DNA of 64,000 nucleotides. Origin: Arthrobacter_H sp030452125. GTDB lineage: Bacteria > Actinomycetota > Actinomycetes > Actinomycetales > Micrococcaceae. Below, in pieces: positions 43,162 through 51,501 of the stretch. The translations under genes were made by a program, and so were the position numbers. Where the stretch lies: assembly GCA_052379645.1 (NCBI GenBank), contig JBQSYU010000004.1; one strand, given 5' to 3'. The notes beneath the pieces were generated by a model. The model did not search any database. It had not been told where the DNA came from and saw only the letters and a list, made by a program, of their open reading frames with translations. Positions within the stretch are counted from its first letter, which is position 1, and the number at the start of each line of letters is the position of its first letter.

Positions 43162-45084
43162 CTAGCCGGGTTCAGGGTCCTCCGGGGTGCCCTGCGGGTC
43201 CGGACCTTCCACCGGGTCCTCCGGGTCGGTGGCGTTGGCCCCGGTCGTGGGGGCGGGATCGTTGCCGTCCCGGGGTTCCTCGTCGTCCTCCGGCTCGTCG
43301 CGGTCATAGGTCTCCTGCGCCTCCACGAGGGCCCGGTTGGCCAGATCCGCGGCCTCCTTGGCCTGCACCGGCAATCCGAGGGTGGTCAGGACCTCGGAAA
43401 GGCCGCGTTGGGCCGCATAGAAGTGCGCGACGCTCTGGCGGTGTTCGGCCGCGATGAGCCGGTACAACTGGATGGCCTCGTCCCCGCGGTCCGTCTGGGA
43501 GAGCACATGGGCGGCAAAGAGCTCGGCGTTGCCGGCCCCGTCGGAGTCCTCGGCCACCCGGAAGAGGTCGGCGGCCTCCAAGGCCGCGGCCACGGCTTCG
43601 GTGGGGTAGCCCAACGCCCAGAGTGAGCGGGCCCGGGTGTCCCGGAAGTCCGCTTGATGCCAGTCGGCCCCGTCGTCGTCCGCGAGTTCGATCGCCTCGG
43701 CCAGGATGACCAGACCGGTGGGGTCCCCGCTTTCGGACAGGGCGTGGCCGTAGGCGTGCAGGGCCACCGGCAGGACGGTCGGATCGTCTTCGCAGGCGCG
43801 CGCCAGCTCGGTGGCGCGGGAGAAATGGGCCAGGCAGGCCCCGGGGTCCTCGGCGTCCGAGAGCAGGGTGCCGGCGCTGAGGTGGGCGCGGGCGGCATCG
43901 CCGGCCAGACCGGAGGCCTCGAACCCGGCGGCGGCCTTCTCCCAGACCTGCAGGGCATCCACCTCGCGATCCTGGTGCCGCAGGCAATGCCCGAGGGACA
44001 TCAGCGTCCGGGCGGCGTCATCCTCCCGTCCGCGGGCTTCCAACAGCTGGGCCAGCGATTCGAGGACCTCCTCGGCGAGCAGGAACTCCTCGGCCTCCAG
44101 CAGTTGGTTGCCCAGGGCCAGACGGATGGCCCAGGTCTCCTCGAATTCTCCGCGTTCGGCCTGCTCGACGGCTATCCGCCAAGCGGTGATCGCAGCGTCC
44201 TGGTCCAGATCGGCCGAGGCGAAGTTGGCCACCAGGGCGGCGGCGGAGATCGCCCCGCGGCGCACCCCGGAGGCCGAATACAATTCCAGCGCCTCGACGG
44301 CGCAGCCCTCTGCCTCCACCGGATGCCCCAATTCGTGGTGGCAGGAGGCCTTGACCATCCAGATCGCCGCCCGCATCGCCTGGTTGGTCCGCAGGGCCAG
44401 CAACCGGTCGGCGGCCTCGATGGCCTCGGGCTGCCGGCCGTGTTTGGCGAAGCCGTGGGCCAGGTACAGCAGCGCCCCGGCCTCGCTTTCGGCACGACCG
44501 CCATCGCGGTAGTCGTCGGCACAGCGCTGCAACTCCTCCAAGGCGGATTCGTCGCCGCCCTCGAAGCGGACCACGGCCAGGGGGAGCCGGGCATCGGCCA
44601 GGACGTCGGCGTGGGCCCCGGAGGCCGCATGGGTGGCCAGGGCGGCCTGCAGGATGGCGGTTTCCTCGGGACGGGGCTCGCGGAAGAGCAGCCCGCCCAG
44701 ATGTTCCTCGAGATCGGCCTGATGGGTCCGGCCGGCAGAGCGCAACAGGACGATCCGCCGGGCGGCGGCCTCCTCGGCGTCGGAGATGTTGCCATCGAGC
44801 TGCTGGACCGAGGCCAGGACCCCGAGCAGCGACAAGGCGGTCTCGAGGGCGGGGGAGTCCTCCCCGGTCGCGCAGACACCCTCCCCGGTCGCGGGGGCCC
44901 CTGCCAAGAGGGGGCGCAGCAGATCGAGTCCGGCGGCTGCGGCGCGCGCGGCCCCCGGATGGTCCTCCGAATAGGCGCGGTCGTAGGCCAGCTCAAGCCA
45001 ACCGTGGGCGGTGGCGGGCGAGGCCAGCGGGTCCGGCTGCGGCATGCCGGAAATCTCCTGCAGCCGCTGTGTCAATGCCGACAA
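43162..45084 (-). CDS. Tetratricopeptide-repeat protein
   Basis: The 640-residue, Ala/Glu/Leu-rich protein is an almost continuous array of TPR-like helical pairs (repeated A-xx-L-xx-LG patterns such as AARTLMSLGHCLRHQ and ARAHLSAGTLLSD). No signal peptide or membrane helix is seen, and an acidic disordered tail of about 60 residues ends it. It is probably a cytoplasmic scaffold; partners are unknown. I chose TTG 45084 because GGGAGA lies nine bases upstream; the open frame continues upstream but overlaps the Lrp gene. A TAAGCTGGA element is 52 bases further up. Confidence 0.78.
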   Translation of the reverse strand: MSALTQRLQEISGMPQPDPLASPATAHGWLELAYDRAYSEDHPGAARAAAAGLDLLRPLLAGAPATGEGVCATGEDSPALETALSLLGVLASVQQLDGNISDAEEAAARRIVLLRSAGRTHQADLEEHLGGLLFREPRPEETAILQAALATHAASGAHADVLADARLPLAVVRFEGGDESALEELQRCADDYRDGGRAESEAGALLYLAHGFAKHGRQPEAIEAADRLLALRTNQAMRAAIWMVKASCHHELGHPVEAEGCAVEALELYSASGVRRGAISAAALVANFASADLDQDAAITAWRIAVEQAERGEFEETWAIRLALGNQLLEAEEFLLAEEVLESLAQLLEARGREDDAARTLMSLGHCLRHQDREVDALQVWEKAAAGFEASGLAGDAARAHLSAGTLLSDAEDPGACLAHFSRATELARACEDDPTVLPVALHAYGHALSESGDPTGLVILAEAIELADDDGADWHQADFRDTRARSLWALGYPTEAVAAALEAADLFRVAEDSDGAGNAELFAAHVLSQTDRGDEAIQLYRLIAAEHRQSVAHFYAAQRGLSEVLTTLGLPVQAKEAADLANRALVEAQETYDRDEPEDDEEPRDGNDPAPTTGANATDPEDPVEGPDPQGTPEDPEPG

Positions 45085-45139
45085 GTACCTGATTCTCCCA
45101 AGTTCTGCGTTTCGTTCGTTCCCGGGTGGCCGGTGGCCT

Positions 45140-45148
45140 TCCAGCTTA
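45140..45148 (-). promoter_or_regulatory. TANGCTGGR-type promoter of the TPR gene
   Basis: On the minus strand this reads TAAGCTGGA. It overlaps the last codons of the Lrp gene and gives a leader of about 50 bases. Confidence 0.5.
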
Positions 45149-45625
45149 GTGCCTGCCCGGCCCGGCGAGGTGCCGAAGTAGTGGTTCGGCGCGGTACGGG
45201 ATGTGTTCACTCAAGGCCAGGGAGGTCTCGGTGCGGATCACCCCGCGCATGCGCAGGATCGAGCGCAACAGGCTTTGCAGGTGGTGGGTGTCCCGGGCGA
45301 CGACCCGGCACCAGACGTCGCCGCGCCCGGAGATCTCATGGACCTCCAGGACCTGCTCCTGGGTGCGCAGGGCGGCGATGACGGAATCGAGCTCGCGGTG
45401 GGAGACCTCGATGGTGATGAAGGCCAGCACGTCGAATCCCAGCGCCGCCAGATCCACTTCCCGTCCGCCATGGCGCAGCACCCCGGTCCGGTCCAGGCGT
45501 TTAAGCCGGGACTGCACGGTGTTCCGGGCGACCCCCAAGGTGGTGGAGAGGTCCCCGATCTGGGCCCGGGGGTCCTCGAGCAGGGCCAGCACCAGACGCA
45601 ATTCGAGTTCATCAAAAGTAGCCAT
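45146..45625 (-). CDS. Lrp/AsnC-family regulator 1
   Basis: The 159-residue regulator has an N-terminal winged HTH (LRLVLALLEDPRAQIGDLSTT and RNTVQSRLKRLDRTGVL) and a C-terminal RAM ligand-binding domain (VLAFITIEV, ISGRGDVWCRVVARD). Such proteins sense amino acids and control transport or catabolism. ATG 45625 is used; the longer frame upstream runs into the AT-rich control region. It is divergent from the MFS exporter gene, the usual layout for a local regulator and its target. Confidence 0.9.
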   Translation of the reverse strand: MATFDELELRLVLALLEDPRAQIGDLSTTLGVARNTVQSRLKRLDRTGVLRHGGREVDLAALGFDVLAFITIEVSHRELDSVIAALRTQEQVLEVHEISGRGDVWCRVVARDTHHLQSLLRSILRMRGVIRTETSLALSEHIPYRAEPLLRHLAGPGRH

Positions 45626-45657
45626 AGTGCGTCCCAGTAGATCACATTGACAATAAA

Positions 45658-45682
45658 TTTTGATCAAAACCATCAATTTTGA
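45658..45682. promoter_or_regulatory. AT-rich operator candidates for Lrp regulation
   Basis: A 12-bp palindrome TTTTGATCAAAA (45658-45669) overlaps an inverted repeat TCAAAA-N7-TTTTGA (45664-45682). The AT content contrasts sharply with the surroundings. It lies between lrp and the MFS gene. Confidence 0.5.
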
Positions 45683-45693
45683 ACTTCTATATG

Positions 45694-45699
45694 TACTAT
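45694..45699 (+). promoter_or_regulatory. Possible -10 element for the MFS gene
   Basis: TACTAT just downstream of the palindromes; the leader to GTG 45794 would be about 88 bases. Confidence 0.35.
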
Positions 45700-45793
45700 T
45701 TCGGCTCATCCTCACCCAGAATGGCTACTCGAAGGTCAAAGCGGGACATCCACCGTTCAGGCCGCCACCGCCCGACCCACCCTGTGAGGCCTC

Positions 45794-47038
45794 GTGACCG
45801 TCATCAGCGAACTGCGCATGCGCGCCCAGCCCACCGCCTCCACCCGCGGTTGGAACGCCTCCGTGAAGGCGCGGCTGCTGCTGACCTTCGCGGCCATGAC
45901 GCTGTTGCTCATCGGGGCGAACCTGGCCACGCCCTTGTATCCGCTGCTGCAGGAGCAGCTCGATCTGGGGCCTTTCGCGGTGACGCTGGCTTTCGCCTCC
46001 TACGTGCTGGCCCTCATCGCCGGACTGGTGCTCTACGGTCACTGGTCCGATCACATCGGCCGCCGGGCGGCCCTGGTGGTCGCGGTCCTCGTGGGCCTGG
46101 CCGGCTCGCTGGTCTTCGGCATGGCCTCCGGACTCGGCGGACTGATCTTCGGCCGCATCCTGCAGGGGGCCGCCGTCGCCCTGTGCACCGGAGCCAGCAG
46201 CGCCGCCCTGCGCGAACTGCTGCCCCGCAACCCCGAATGGGCCAGCCGGCTGACCCTGCTGGCCTCCGCGTCCGGGGTGGCCGCGGGCCCGGTGCTCGGC
46301 GGCGCGCTCGGCGTGTTTCCCCGGCCGGACCTCACGCCGTTCCTGCTGCTGGGGTTCGCCCTGCTGCTGGTGCTGGTGCCGTTGTGGGTGCTGCACGCCC
46401 GCCCCGCCCTGGACCCGGCCCCGGGGGCGGCAGCCGTCAAGGCCCTGCGTCCGCGCCGTCTGGGCCCCGTGGCCGATGCCCGGGTGCAGTTCCGCCGGGC
46501 GGCCGCCATCGGGTTCCTGAGTTTCGCACTCTTCGGCTTCGGCCTCTCACTGGCGCCCCGCTATTTCGCCGACCTGTTCGGGATCACCTCGATGCTGGGC
46601 ATCGGCACGTTGGCGGCCCTGACCCTCATGGCCTCGGCCGCCGCCCAACTGCTGGGGCGCTCGCACCGGGGGTTGCTGCCGGTGGCGCTGATGGTCATGG
46701 CCACCGGGATCGTACTGATCGCCGTCGCCGGGTCCGTGCGCAGCCTGCCGCTGCTCATTGCCGCCAGCCTGCTCGCAGGGGCCGGACAAGGCACCGCCTT
46801 CCGCACGGCCTTCAACGACGTCGCGTTGGCGGTGGAACCTTCCCAGCACTCCCAGGTCATCAGCACCGTGTATGTGGTGACCTACCTGGGCAGCGCCGTC
46901 CCCGTGCTCTGCCTCGGCCTGGTCGCCGGGCTCATCGGCCTGCCCGCAGCGGTGGCCTGGTTCGCCGGGATCATCGGCGCCGGCTGCCTGGCGGTGGCCA
47001 TCAGCGTGCTGGCCCACCGCCGACCCGCGGCCGCCTAA
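45794..47038 (+). CDS. MFS transporter
   Basis: The 414-residue protein has about 12 membrane helices with a central loop at about residues 190-225. The MFS motif A between helices 2 and 3 is GHWSDHIGRR, and helix 4 has GRILQGAAVALCTG. It resembles drug/amino-acid efflux members. Flanking Lrp/AsnC regulators on both sides suggest export of an amino acid or related compound, which is inference. The stop is four bases from the convergent second Lrp gene. Confidence 0.88.
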   Translation: MTVISELRMRAQPTASTRGWNASVKARLLLTFAAMTLLLIGANLATPLYPLLQEQLDLGPFAVTLAFASYVLALIAGLVLYGHWSDHIGRRAALVVAVLVGLAGSLVFGMASGLGGLIFGRILQGAAVALCTGASSAALRELLPRNPEWASRLTLLASASGVAAGPVLGGALGVFPRPDLTPFLLLGFALLLVLVPLWVLHARPALDPAPGAAAVKALRPRRLGPVADARVQFRRAAAIGFLSFALFGFGLSLAPRYFADLFGITSMLGIGTLAALTLMASAAAQLLGRSHRGLLPVALMVMATGIVLIAVAGSVRSLPLLIAASLLAGAGQGTAFRTAFNDVALAVEPSQHSQVISTVYVVTYLGSAVPVLCLGLVAGLIGLPAAVAWFAGIIGAGCLAVAISVLAHRRPAAA

Positions 47039-47042
47039 GGCC

Positions 47043-47528
47043 TCAAAGCGGGCCGGCCTGCCCCTGGACGTGGTCGAAGACCAACGTCGTCTCGGTATGG
47101 CCGACGGCTTCATCGGTGGCCAGGTTGTCCAAGACCCAATCGCGCAGGGCCTCCGTGGAGGGGACCGCGACGTGGAGCAGGTAGTCGGTGCCGCCGGAGA
47201 CATGGAACATCGACAGGACCTCGGGCAACTGCGGAACCCCACCGGTGAACCGGTCGATCTGCACCCGGTCGTGGATCCGCAGCTTCACCGCGATCAACGC
47301 CTGGACGCTGCGCCCGACGGCCGGTAGGTGCAACCGGGCATGGTAGCCCTCGATGATCCCGCGCTCGACCAGCTGGCGGGTGCGCAGCAGGGCGGTCGAC
47401 GGAGCGATTCCGGCCCGCTGGGCCAACGCGGCATTGCTGATGCGTGCGTCGGCGAGCAGTTCGGTGATCAACACACGGTCGACCTCGTCCAACGGGGCGT
47501 TTCCCAGGGGCTTCTTGGCGGCAGGCAT
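47043..47528 (-). CDS. Lrp/AsnC-family regulator 2
   Basis: The 161-residue protein has a winged HTH (DRVLITELLADARISNAALA, then GIAPSTALLRTRQLVERGII) and a RAM domain (ALIAVKLRIHD, VSGGTDYLLHVAVP). It differs clearly from regulator 1. It converges on the MFS gene and diverges from the NUDIX gene. ATG 47528 gives the family-typical N-terminus; an ATG at 47546 would add six residues. Confidence 0.9.
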   Translation of the reverse strand: MPAAKKPLGNAPLDEVDRVLITELLADARISNAALAQRAGIAPSTALLRTRQLVERGIIEGYHARLHLPAVGRSVQALIAVKLRIHDRVQIDRFTGGVPQLPEVLSMFHVSGGTDYLLHVAVPSTEALRDWVLDNLATDEAVGHTETTLVFDHVQGQAGPL

Positions 47529-47584
47529 GCCAATATTCCACCACATGCGGCCGGGTCCGCGGAGCGGGAGGGTCTGCGGCACAG

Positions 47585-47593
47585 TACGCTGGG
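47585..47593 (+). promoter_or_regulatory. TANGCTGGR-type promoter of the NUDIX/opu operon (leaderless)
   Basis: TACGCTGGG; the hexamer ends six bases before ATG 47597. Confidence 0.55.
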
Positions 47594-47596
47594 GCC

Positions 47597-48082
47597 ATGA
47601 GCGCTGCGCCCCGGAAGCCGGAGACAGGTTTCGATACGCGGCTGGCCGCCTATTGCGTGGTGGTCCGCCGATCCAAGATCCTGCTGGCCCTATGGGACAT
47701 GCGACCCAGTTGGCCTGGCTTCACCCCCCGCTGGACCCTCCCCGGGGGAGGCGTCGAACTCGGAGAGGCCATCGAGGACGGTGCCGTCCGCGAGGTCTCG
47801 GAGGAAACCGGCTACGACGTGCGCCTGACCGCGCTGCTCGACGTCGATGCCGGACATGTTCCTGCCGAATCCAGATTGCACCCGACCAGTAAACCGCTGC
47901 AGAACGTCGCGGTGCTCTACTCCGCCGAGATCACCGGCGGGGAACTGGAATTCGAAGTCGACGGCACCACCTCCGAGGCCGGCTGGTTCGACCTCGCAGA
48001 GCTGTCCCGGCTGGAGCGGACCTCCCGGGTTGATTGGGCCGTGAAAGCACACCACCACCACGTCGACGGGGGCCGTCCATGA
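47597..48082 (+). CDS. NUDIX hydrolase
   Basis: The 161-residue protein contains an intact NUDIX box, GGGVELGEAIEDGAVREVSE continuing ETGY (residues about 51-74), with the REVSEE metal-binding core. It hydrolyses a nucleoside diphosphate linked to an unknown group. Its stop overlaps the start of the osmolyte ABC ATPase (ATGA), so it is the first gene of that operon, an unusual partner for an osmolyte transporter. Confidence 0.92.
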   Translation: MSAAPRKPETGFDTRLAAYCVVVRRSKILLALWDMRPSWPGFTPRWTLPGGGVELGEAIEDGAVREVSEETGYDVRLTALLDVDAGHVPAESRLHPTSKPLQNVAVLYSAEITGGELEFEVDGTTSEAGWFDLAELSRLERTSRVDWAVKAHHHHVDGGRP

Positions 48083-49056
48083 TCCGATTCCAGCAGGTGA
48101 ACAAGCAGTACGACGGCGGTGCTCCAGCCGTCTCCGACCTCAACCTGGAGATTCCCGAGGGCTCCATCACCGTTTTCGTCGGCCCCTCCGGCTGCGGGAA
48201 GACCACGTCGCTGCGGATGATCAACCGCATGGTGGATCCGACATCGGGCACCATCGAGGTCGATGGCCGCAACATCGCCGACGTCGCCCCCTATCAGCTG
48301 CGCCGTTCCATGGGCTACGTCATGCAGGCGGGCGGACTCATGCCGCACCGCACCATCGCCGAGAACATTGCCACCGTGCCCCGGCTCATCGGCACCGCCA
48401 AGGCGGACTACCGTCGCCGCGTGCAGGAACTGCTGGAGACCGTGGGGCTGGACGCTGAACTCGCTGGACGGTACCCCTCCCAGCTCTCGGGGGGCCAGCA
48501 GCAACGGGTCGGGGTGGCCCGCGCCCTGGCCGCCGATCCGCCCGTGCTGCTCATGGACGAACCCTTCAGCGCCGTGGACCCGGTGGTCCGCGGGGAATTG
48601 CAGAACGAACTGCTGCGGCTGCAGGACCAACTCTCCAAGACCATTGTCTTCGTCACCCACGACATCGACGAGGCGGTCCTGCTGGGAGACCACGTCGCGG
48701 TGATGGGCAACGCCGGAATACTTCAACAGTTCAGCCCGCCGGACGAACTGCTGCGGGCCCCCGCCAACGATTTCGTCGCCCACTTCATCGGCCGGGACCG
48801 TGGCTTCCGGGCTTTGTCCTTCCGACCCGCCACCGAACTGCGCTGGAAGTCCCTGGCCGGCCATACCGACGACGACGTGGCGCGGGCCGTCCGGATCCCA
48901 CGCTCCTCCACCGTCCGCGCCGCCCTGGACGCCGCCCTGACCTCGCTCTCCGGGCTGGCGCTCGCCGTGGACGAGGACGGAACCGAAACCGGACTGCTGG
49001 ATGCCGAGGAGATCGGCCGGCAGATCGGGGGGAGGGACCACGATGAAGTGGCTTGA
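48079..49056 (+). CDS. Glycine betaine/choline ABC transporter ATP-binding protein
   Basis: The 325-residue ATPase is of the OpuCA/ProV type. Walker A GPSGCGKTTS, signature LSGGQQQRVGVARAL, Walker B VLLMDEPFSAVDP and the H-loop VTHDIDEAV are intact. After residue 240 a regulatory extension (TVRAALDAALTSLSGLALAV) resembles one degenerate CBS unit instead of the usual pair. It is coupled to the NUDIX gene by a four-base overlap and to the first permease by a 14-base overlap. Confidence 0.93.
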   Translation: MIRFQQVNKQYDGGAPAVSDLNLEIPEGSITVFVGPSGCGKTTSLRMINRMVDPTSGTIEVDGRNIADVAPYQLRRSMGYVMQAGGLMPHRTIAENIATVPRLIGTAKADYRRRVQELLETVGLDAELAGRYPSQLSGGQQQRVGVARALAADPPVLLMDEPFSAVDPVVRGELQNELLRLQDQLSKTIVFVTHDIDEAVLLGDHVAVMGNAGILQQFSPPDELLRAPANDFVAHFIGRDRGFRALSFRPATELRWKSLAGHTDDDVARAVRIPRSSTVRAALDAALTSLSGLALAVDEDGTETGLLDAEEIGRQIGGRDHDEVA

Positions 49057-49726
49057 AGGCCACTGGCAGGAGGTGTTGAGCCTGGCCGGTAGCCACCTGG
49101 TCCAATCAATCCTGCCGTTGCTGCTGGCGGCCCTCATCTCGATTCCCGTGGCCCGGCTGATCCGCATCAACGGAACCCGCCGGCGTCGTACCGTGAGGTG
49201 GGGTGTGGTCCAGCTCAGTGCCCTGCTCTACACGATCCCCTCGCTGGCGTTGTTCGTGGTGTTGCCCTCCATCCTGGGCACACAGATCCTGGACCCGTTG
49301 AACATCATCGTCGCGTTGACCATGTATGCCATCGCCCTGCTGGTGCGGAGTGCCGCCGATGCCCTGGAATCGGTGGATCCCGCGGTTCTGCGCGCCGCCG
49401 ACGCCATGGGCTACCGGCCGGTGCGCCGGTTCTTCTCGGTGGACCTTCCGCTGTCGTTGCCGGTGCTCTTTCCCGCGTTGCGCGTGGTCTCGGTCAGCAA
49501 CATCTCCCTGGTCAGCGTCGGGGCACTGATCGGTATCGACAATCTGGGGACCTTGTTCATGGACGGGTTGCGGCGTAGTTTCACTTTCGAAGTCGGGGTG
49601 GGCATCGTCGCCACGTTGCTCCTGGCCCTGCTGATGGACCTGATCCTCGTGTTGGCCCAACGCATGCTCACCCCCTGGGAACGCGCCAGGACCGCACCGC
49701 GAGCGACCCGGTGGGTGGCCGCATGA
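49043..49726 (+). CDS. Glycine betaine/choline ABC transporter permease 1
   Basis: The 227-residue permease has five or six helices and the BPD_transp_1 EAA-type loop, here AADAMGYRPVRRFFSVDLPL. It starts at ATG 49043 behind GGAGGGA. It matches OpuCB-type subunits and pairs with permease 2. ATGA overlap with the next gene shows coupling. Confidence 0.93.
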   Translation: MKWLEGHWQEVLSLAGSHLVQSILPLLLAALISIPVARLIRINGTRRRRTVRWGVVQLSALLYTIPSLALFVVLPSILGTQILDPLNIIVALTMYAIALLVRSAADALESVDPAVLRAADAMGYRPVRRFFSVDLPLSLPVLFPALRVVSVSNISLVSVGALIGIDNLGTLFMDGLRRSFTFEVGVGIVATLLLALLMDLILVLAQRMLTPWERARTAPRATRWVAA

Positions 49727-50457
49727 GCGCCCCCACCACGGCGTTCGCCCTGCTGCCCGCCGCCGTGCCCACGGCCGGCCCGCTGGGCGGACTCGCCGAA
49801 TGGTTCTCCCGCCCCGGGACGCTCTCCGGCCCCGGAGGCATCCCGACCCGCCTGGTCGAGCACCTGGCCTATACCGGCCTGACCCTGGCGATCGCCCTGG
49901 TCATCGCCGTCCCCATCGGGCTCTACGTCGGACACACCGGCAAGGGCCGGGTCGCGGTCATCGCCGGATCCGGCATGTTGCGGGCCCTGCCGACGCTGGG
50001 CATGGTCACCTTGTTCATCCTGCTCTCCGGAACGCTGGGCATCATGCCGCCGATCTGGGCCCTGGTGCTGTTGGCGGTGCCACCCCTGCTGGCCGGGATC
50101 GCCGCAGGCATCTCCGCCGTCAACCCCGGAATCGTCGATGGGGCCCGGGCCATGGGCCTGACGGAACCCCAGGTGCTTTTCACCGTCGAGGTCCCCAATG
50201 CGCTGCCCGTCCTCATGGGCGCCCTGCGTCTGGCGGTCCTGCAGGTCATCGCCACCGTCGCCATCGTCTCGATCATCAACCTCGGAGGGCTGGGCCGTTA
50301 TCTCATCGACGGCATTGCCGTCCGTGACTACCCCCAGGTCTTCGGCGGGGCCGTCGTCATCGCTGCATTGGCTATTGTGGTTGATGCGGTGCTGGCGATG
50401 GTCCAACGGATTGCCGTCTCGCCCGGCTTGAGAACCAACACAGGAGGCACCCCATGA
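49723..50457 (+). CDS. Glycine betaine/choline ABC transporter permease 2
   Basis: The 244-residue OpuCD-type permease has about six helices. The EAA-like loop is DGARAMGLTEPQVLFTVEVP, and VPIGLYVGHTGKGR and NLGGLGRYLIDGI are family strings. It starts with a four-base overlap to permease 1 and overlaps the binding-protein gene by four bases. Confidence 0.93.
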   Translation: MSAPTTAFALLPAAVPTAGPLGGLAEWFSRPGTLSGPGGIPTRLVEHLAYTGLTLAIALVIAVPIGLYVGHTGKGRVAVIAGSGMLRALPTLGMVTLFILLSGTLGIMPPIWALVLLAVPPLLAGIAAGISAVNPGIVDGARAMGLTEPQVLFTVEVPNALPVLMGALRLAVLQVIATVAIVSIINLGGLGRYLIDGIAVRDYPQVFGGAVVIAALAIVVDAVLAMVQRIAVSPGLRTNTGGTP

Positions 50458-51419
50458 ACCGCATCAACCCACCAGGAGCCCGCCCGGTCCGCCGGGCCCG
50501 GCTCGCGGCCGCACTCGGAATCGTCGCAGCCCTCGGCCTGTCGGCCTGCAGCGGCTCGGACCCGCTGGCCGGCGACAGTGCCCAGGCCTCGGGGTCGGCA
50601 CTGGACCGACCGCTGGTCATCGGCAGCGCCGATTTCCCCGAATCCCAAATCATCGCCGAGCTCTATGCCGGGGCCCTGGAAGGCGCCGGGATCGACGCGA
50701 CGACCAAACCTGGCATCGGGGCCCGCGAGGCCTATGTCGGGGCCGTGAAGGACGGGTCGGCCGACGTCGTCCCGGACTATTCGGGAAACCTGCTGCTCTT
50801 CTTCGACAAGGACGCCAAGGCCGTCTCCGACACGGAGATCACCGACGCGCTCCAGGACGCCGTGCCCGAGGGACTCGGCGTGCTCAAGGCCTCCGCGGCG
50901 GAGGACAAGGACTCGATGGTCGTCACCTCGGCGACCGCCGAGAAATATGACCTCAAGACGGTGTCCGATCTGGCGAAGGTCTGCGACAAGCTGGTCCTGG
51001 GGGCACCGCCGGAGTTCAAGACGCGCGCCTACGGGCTGCCGGGGCTGGAAAAGGCCTACGACTGCGTCCCGAAATCCTTCGAACCCATTGCCGACGGCGG
51101 CGGCCCGCTGACCGTGAAGGCGCTGATCTCCGATCAGGTCCAGATCGCCGACATCTTCACCACCAGCCCGGCCATCGAGGACAACGGTCTGGTCTCCCTG
51201 GAGGACCCTAAGGACAACTTCATCGCCCAGCAGGTCCTGCCGCTGATCAACGCCGGCGTGGTCAGCCAGGAAGCGGCGGGGGTGCTGGACCAGGTCTCCA
51301 GCGAACTGACCACCGACGACCTGGTGGAACTGAACCGCTCGGTCTCCGGTGACGCGAAGCTGGACCCGGCCGAGGCGGCCGGGGAATGGCTCAAGGACAA
51401 GGGGCTGGACGGGAAGTAG
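50454..51419 (+). CDS. Glycine betaine/choline-binding lipoprotein
   Basis: The 321-residue OpuAC/OpuCC-type substrate-binding protein has a lipoprotein signal with lipobox LSAC at about residues 29-32. Binding-fold strings are VIGSADFPESQIIAELYAGA, ADVVPDYSGNLLLF and ADIFTTSPAIEDNGLVSLED. Trp/Tyr/Phe residues form the cation box in the family; the exact ligand (betaine, choline, carnitine or another quaternary amine) is not decided here. It is the last gene of the operon, before a very strong terminator. Confidence 0.92.
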   Translation: MNRINPPGARPVRRARLAAALGIVAALGLSACSGSDPLAGDSAQASGSALDRPLVIGSADFPESQIIAELYAGALEGAGIDATTKPGIGAREAYVGAVKDGSADVVPDYSGNLLLFFDKDAKAVSDTEITDALQDAVPEGLGVLKASAAEDKDSMVVTSATAEKYDLKTVSDLAKVCDKLVLGAPPEFKTRAYGLPGLEKAYDCVPKSFEPIADGGGPLTVKALISDQVQIADIFTTSPAIEDNGLVSLEDPKDNFIAQQVLPLINAGVVSQEAAGVLDQVSSELTTDDLVELNRSVSGDAKLDPAEAAGEWLKDKGLDGK

Positions 51420-51446
51420 CACCTCACCGACCCCCAGTGGTTCCCG

Positions 51447-51483
51447 CAGCGCCGGGTCATCCTTCCGGGATGACCCGGCGCTG
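51447..51483 (+). terminator. Terminator hairpin after the osmolyte ABC operon
   Basis: A perfect 16-bp stem (51447-51462 with 51468-51483) and a five-base loop, the strongest hairpin in the window. Confidence 0.85.
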
Positions 51484-51489
51484 CTGTCA

Positions 51490-51498
51490 TATGCTGGG
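51490..51498 (+). promoter_or_regulatory. TANGCTGGR-type promoter of the aminotransferase gene (leaderless)
   Basis: TATGCTGGG; the hexamer ends six bases before ATG 51502. Confidence 0.55.
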
Positions 51499-51501
51499 AC
51501 A

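Noticed and set aside
45679..47184. A long alternative plus-strand frame over the MFS gene
   Set aside because: It is Arg/Pro/Gly rich and lacks hydrophobic helices, whereas the overlapping frame encodes a clear MFS protein.
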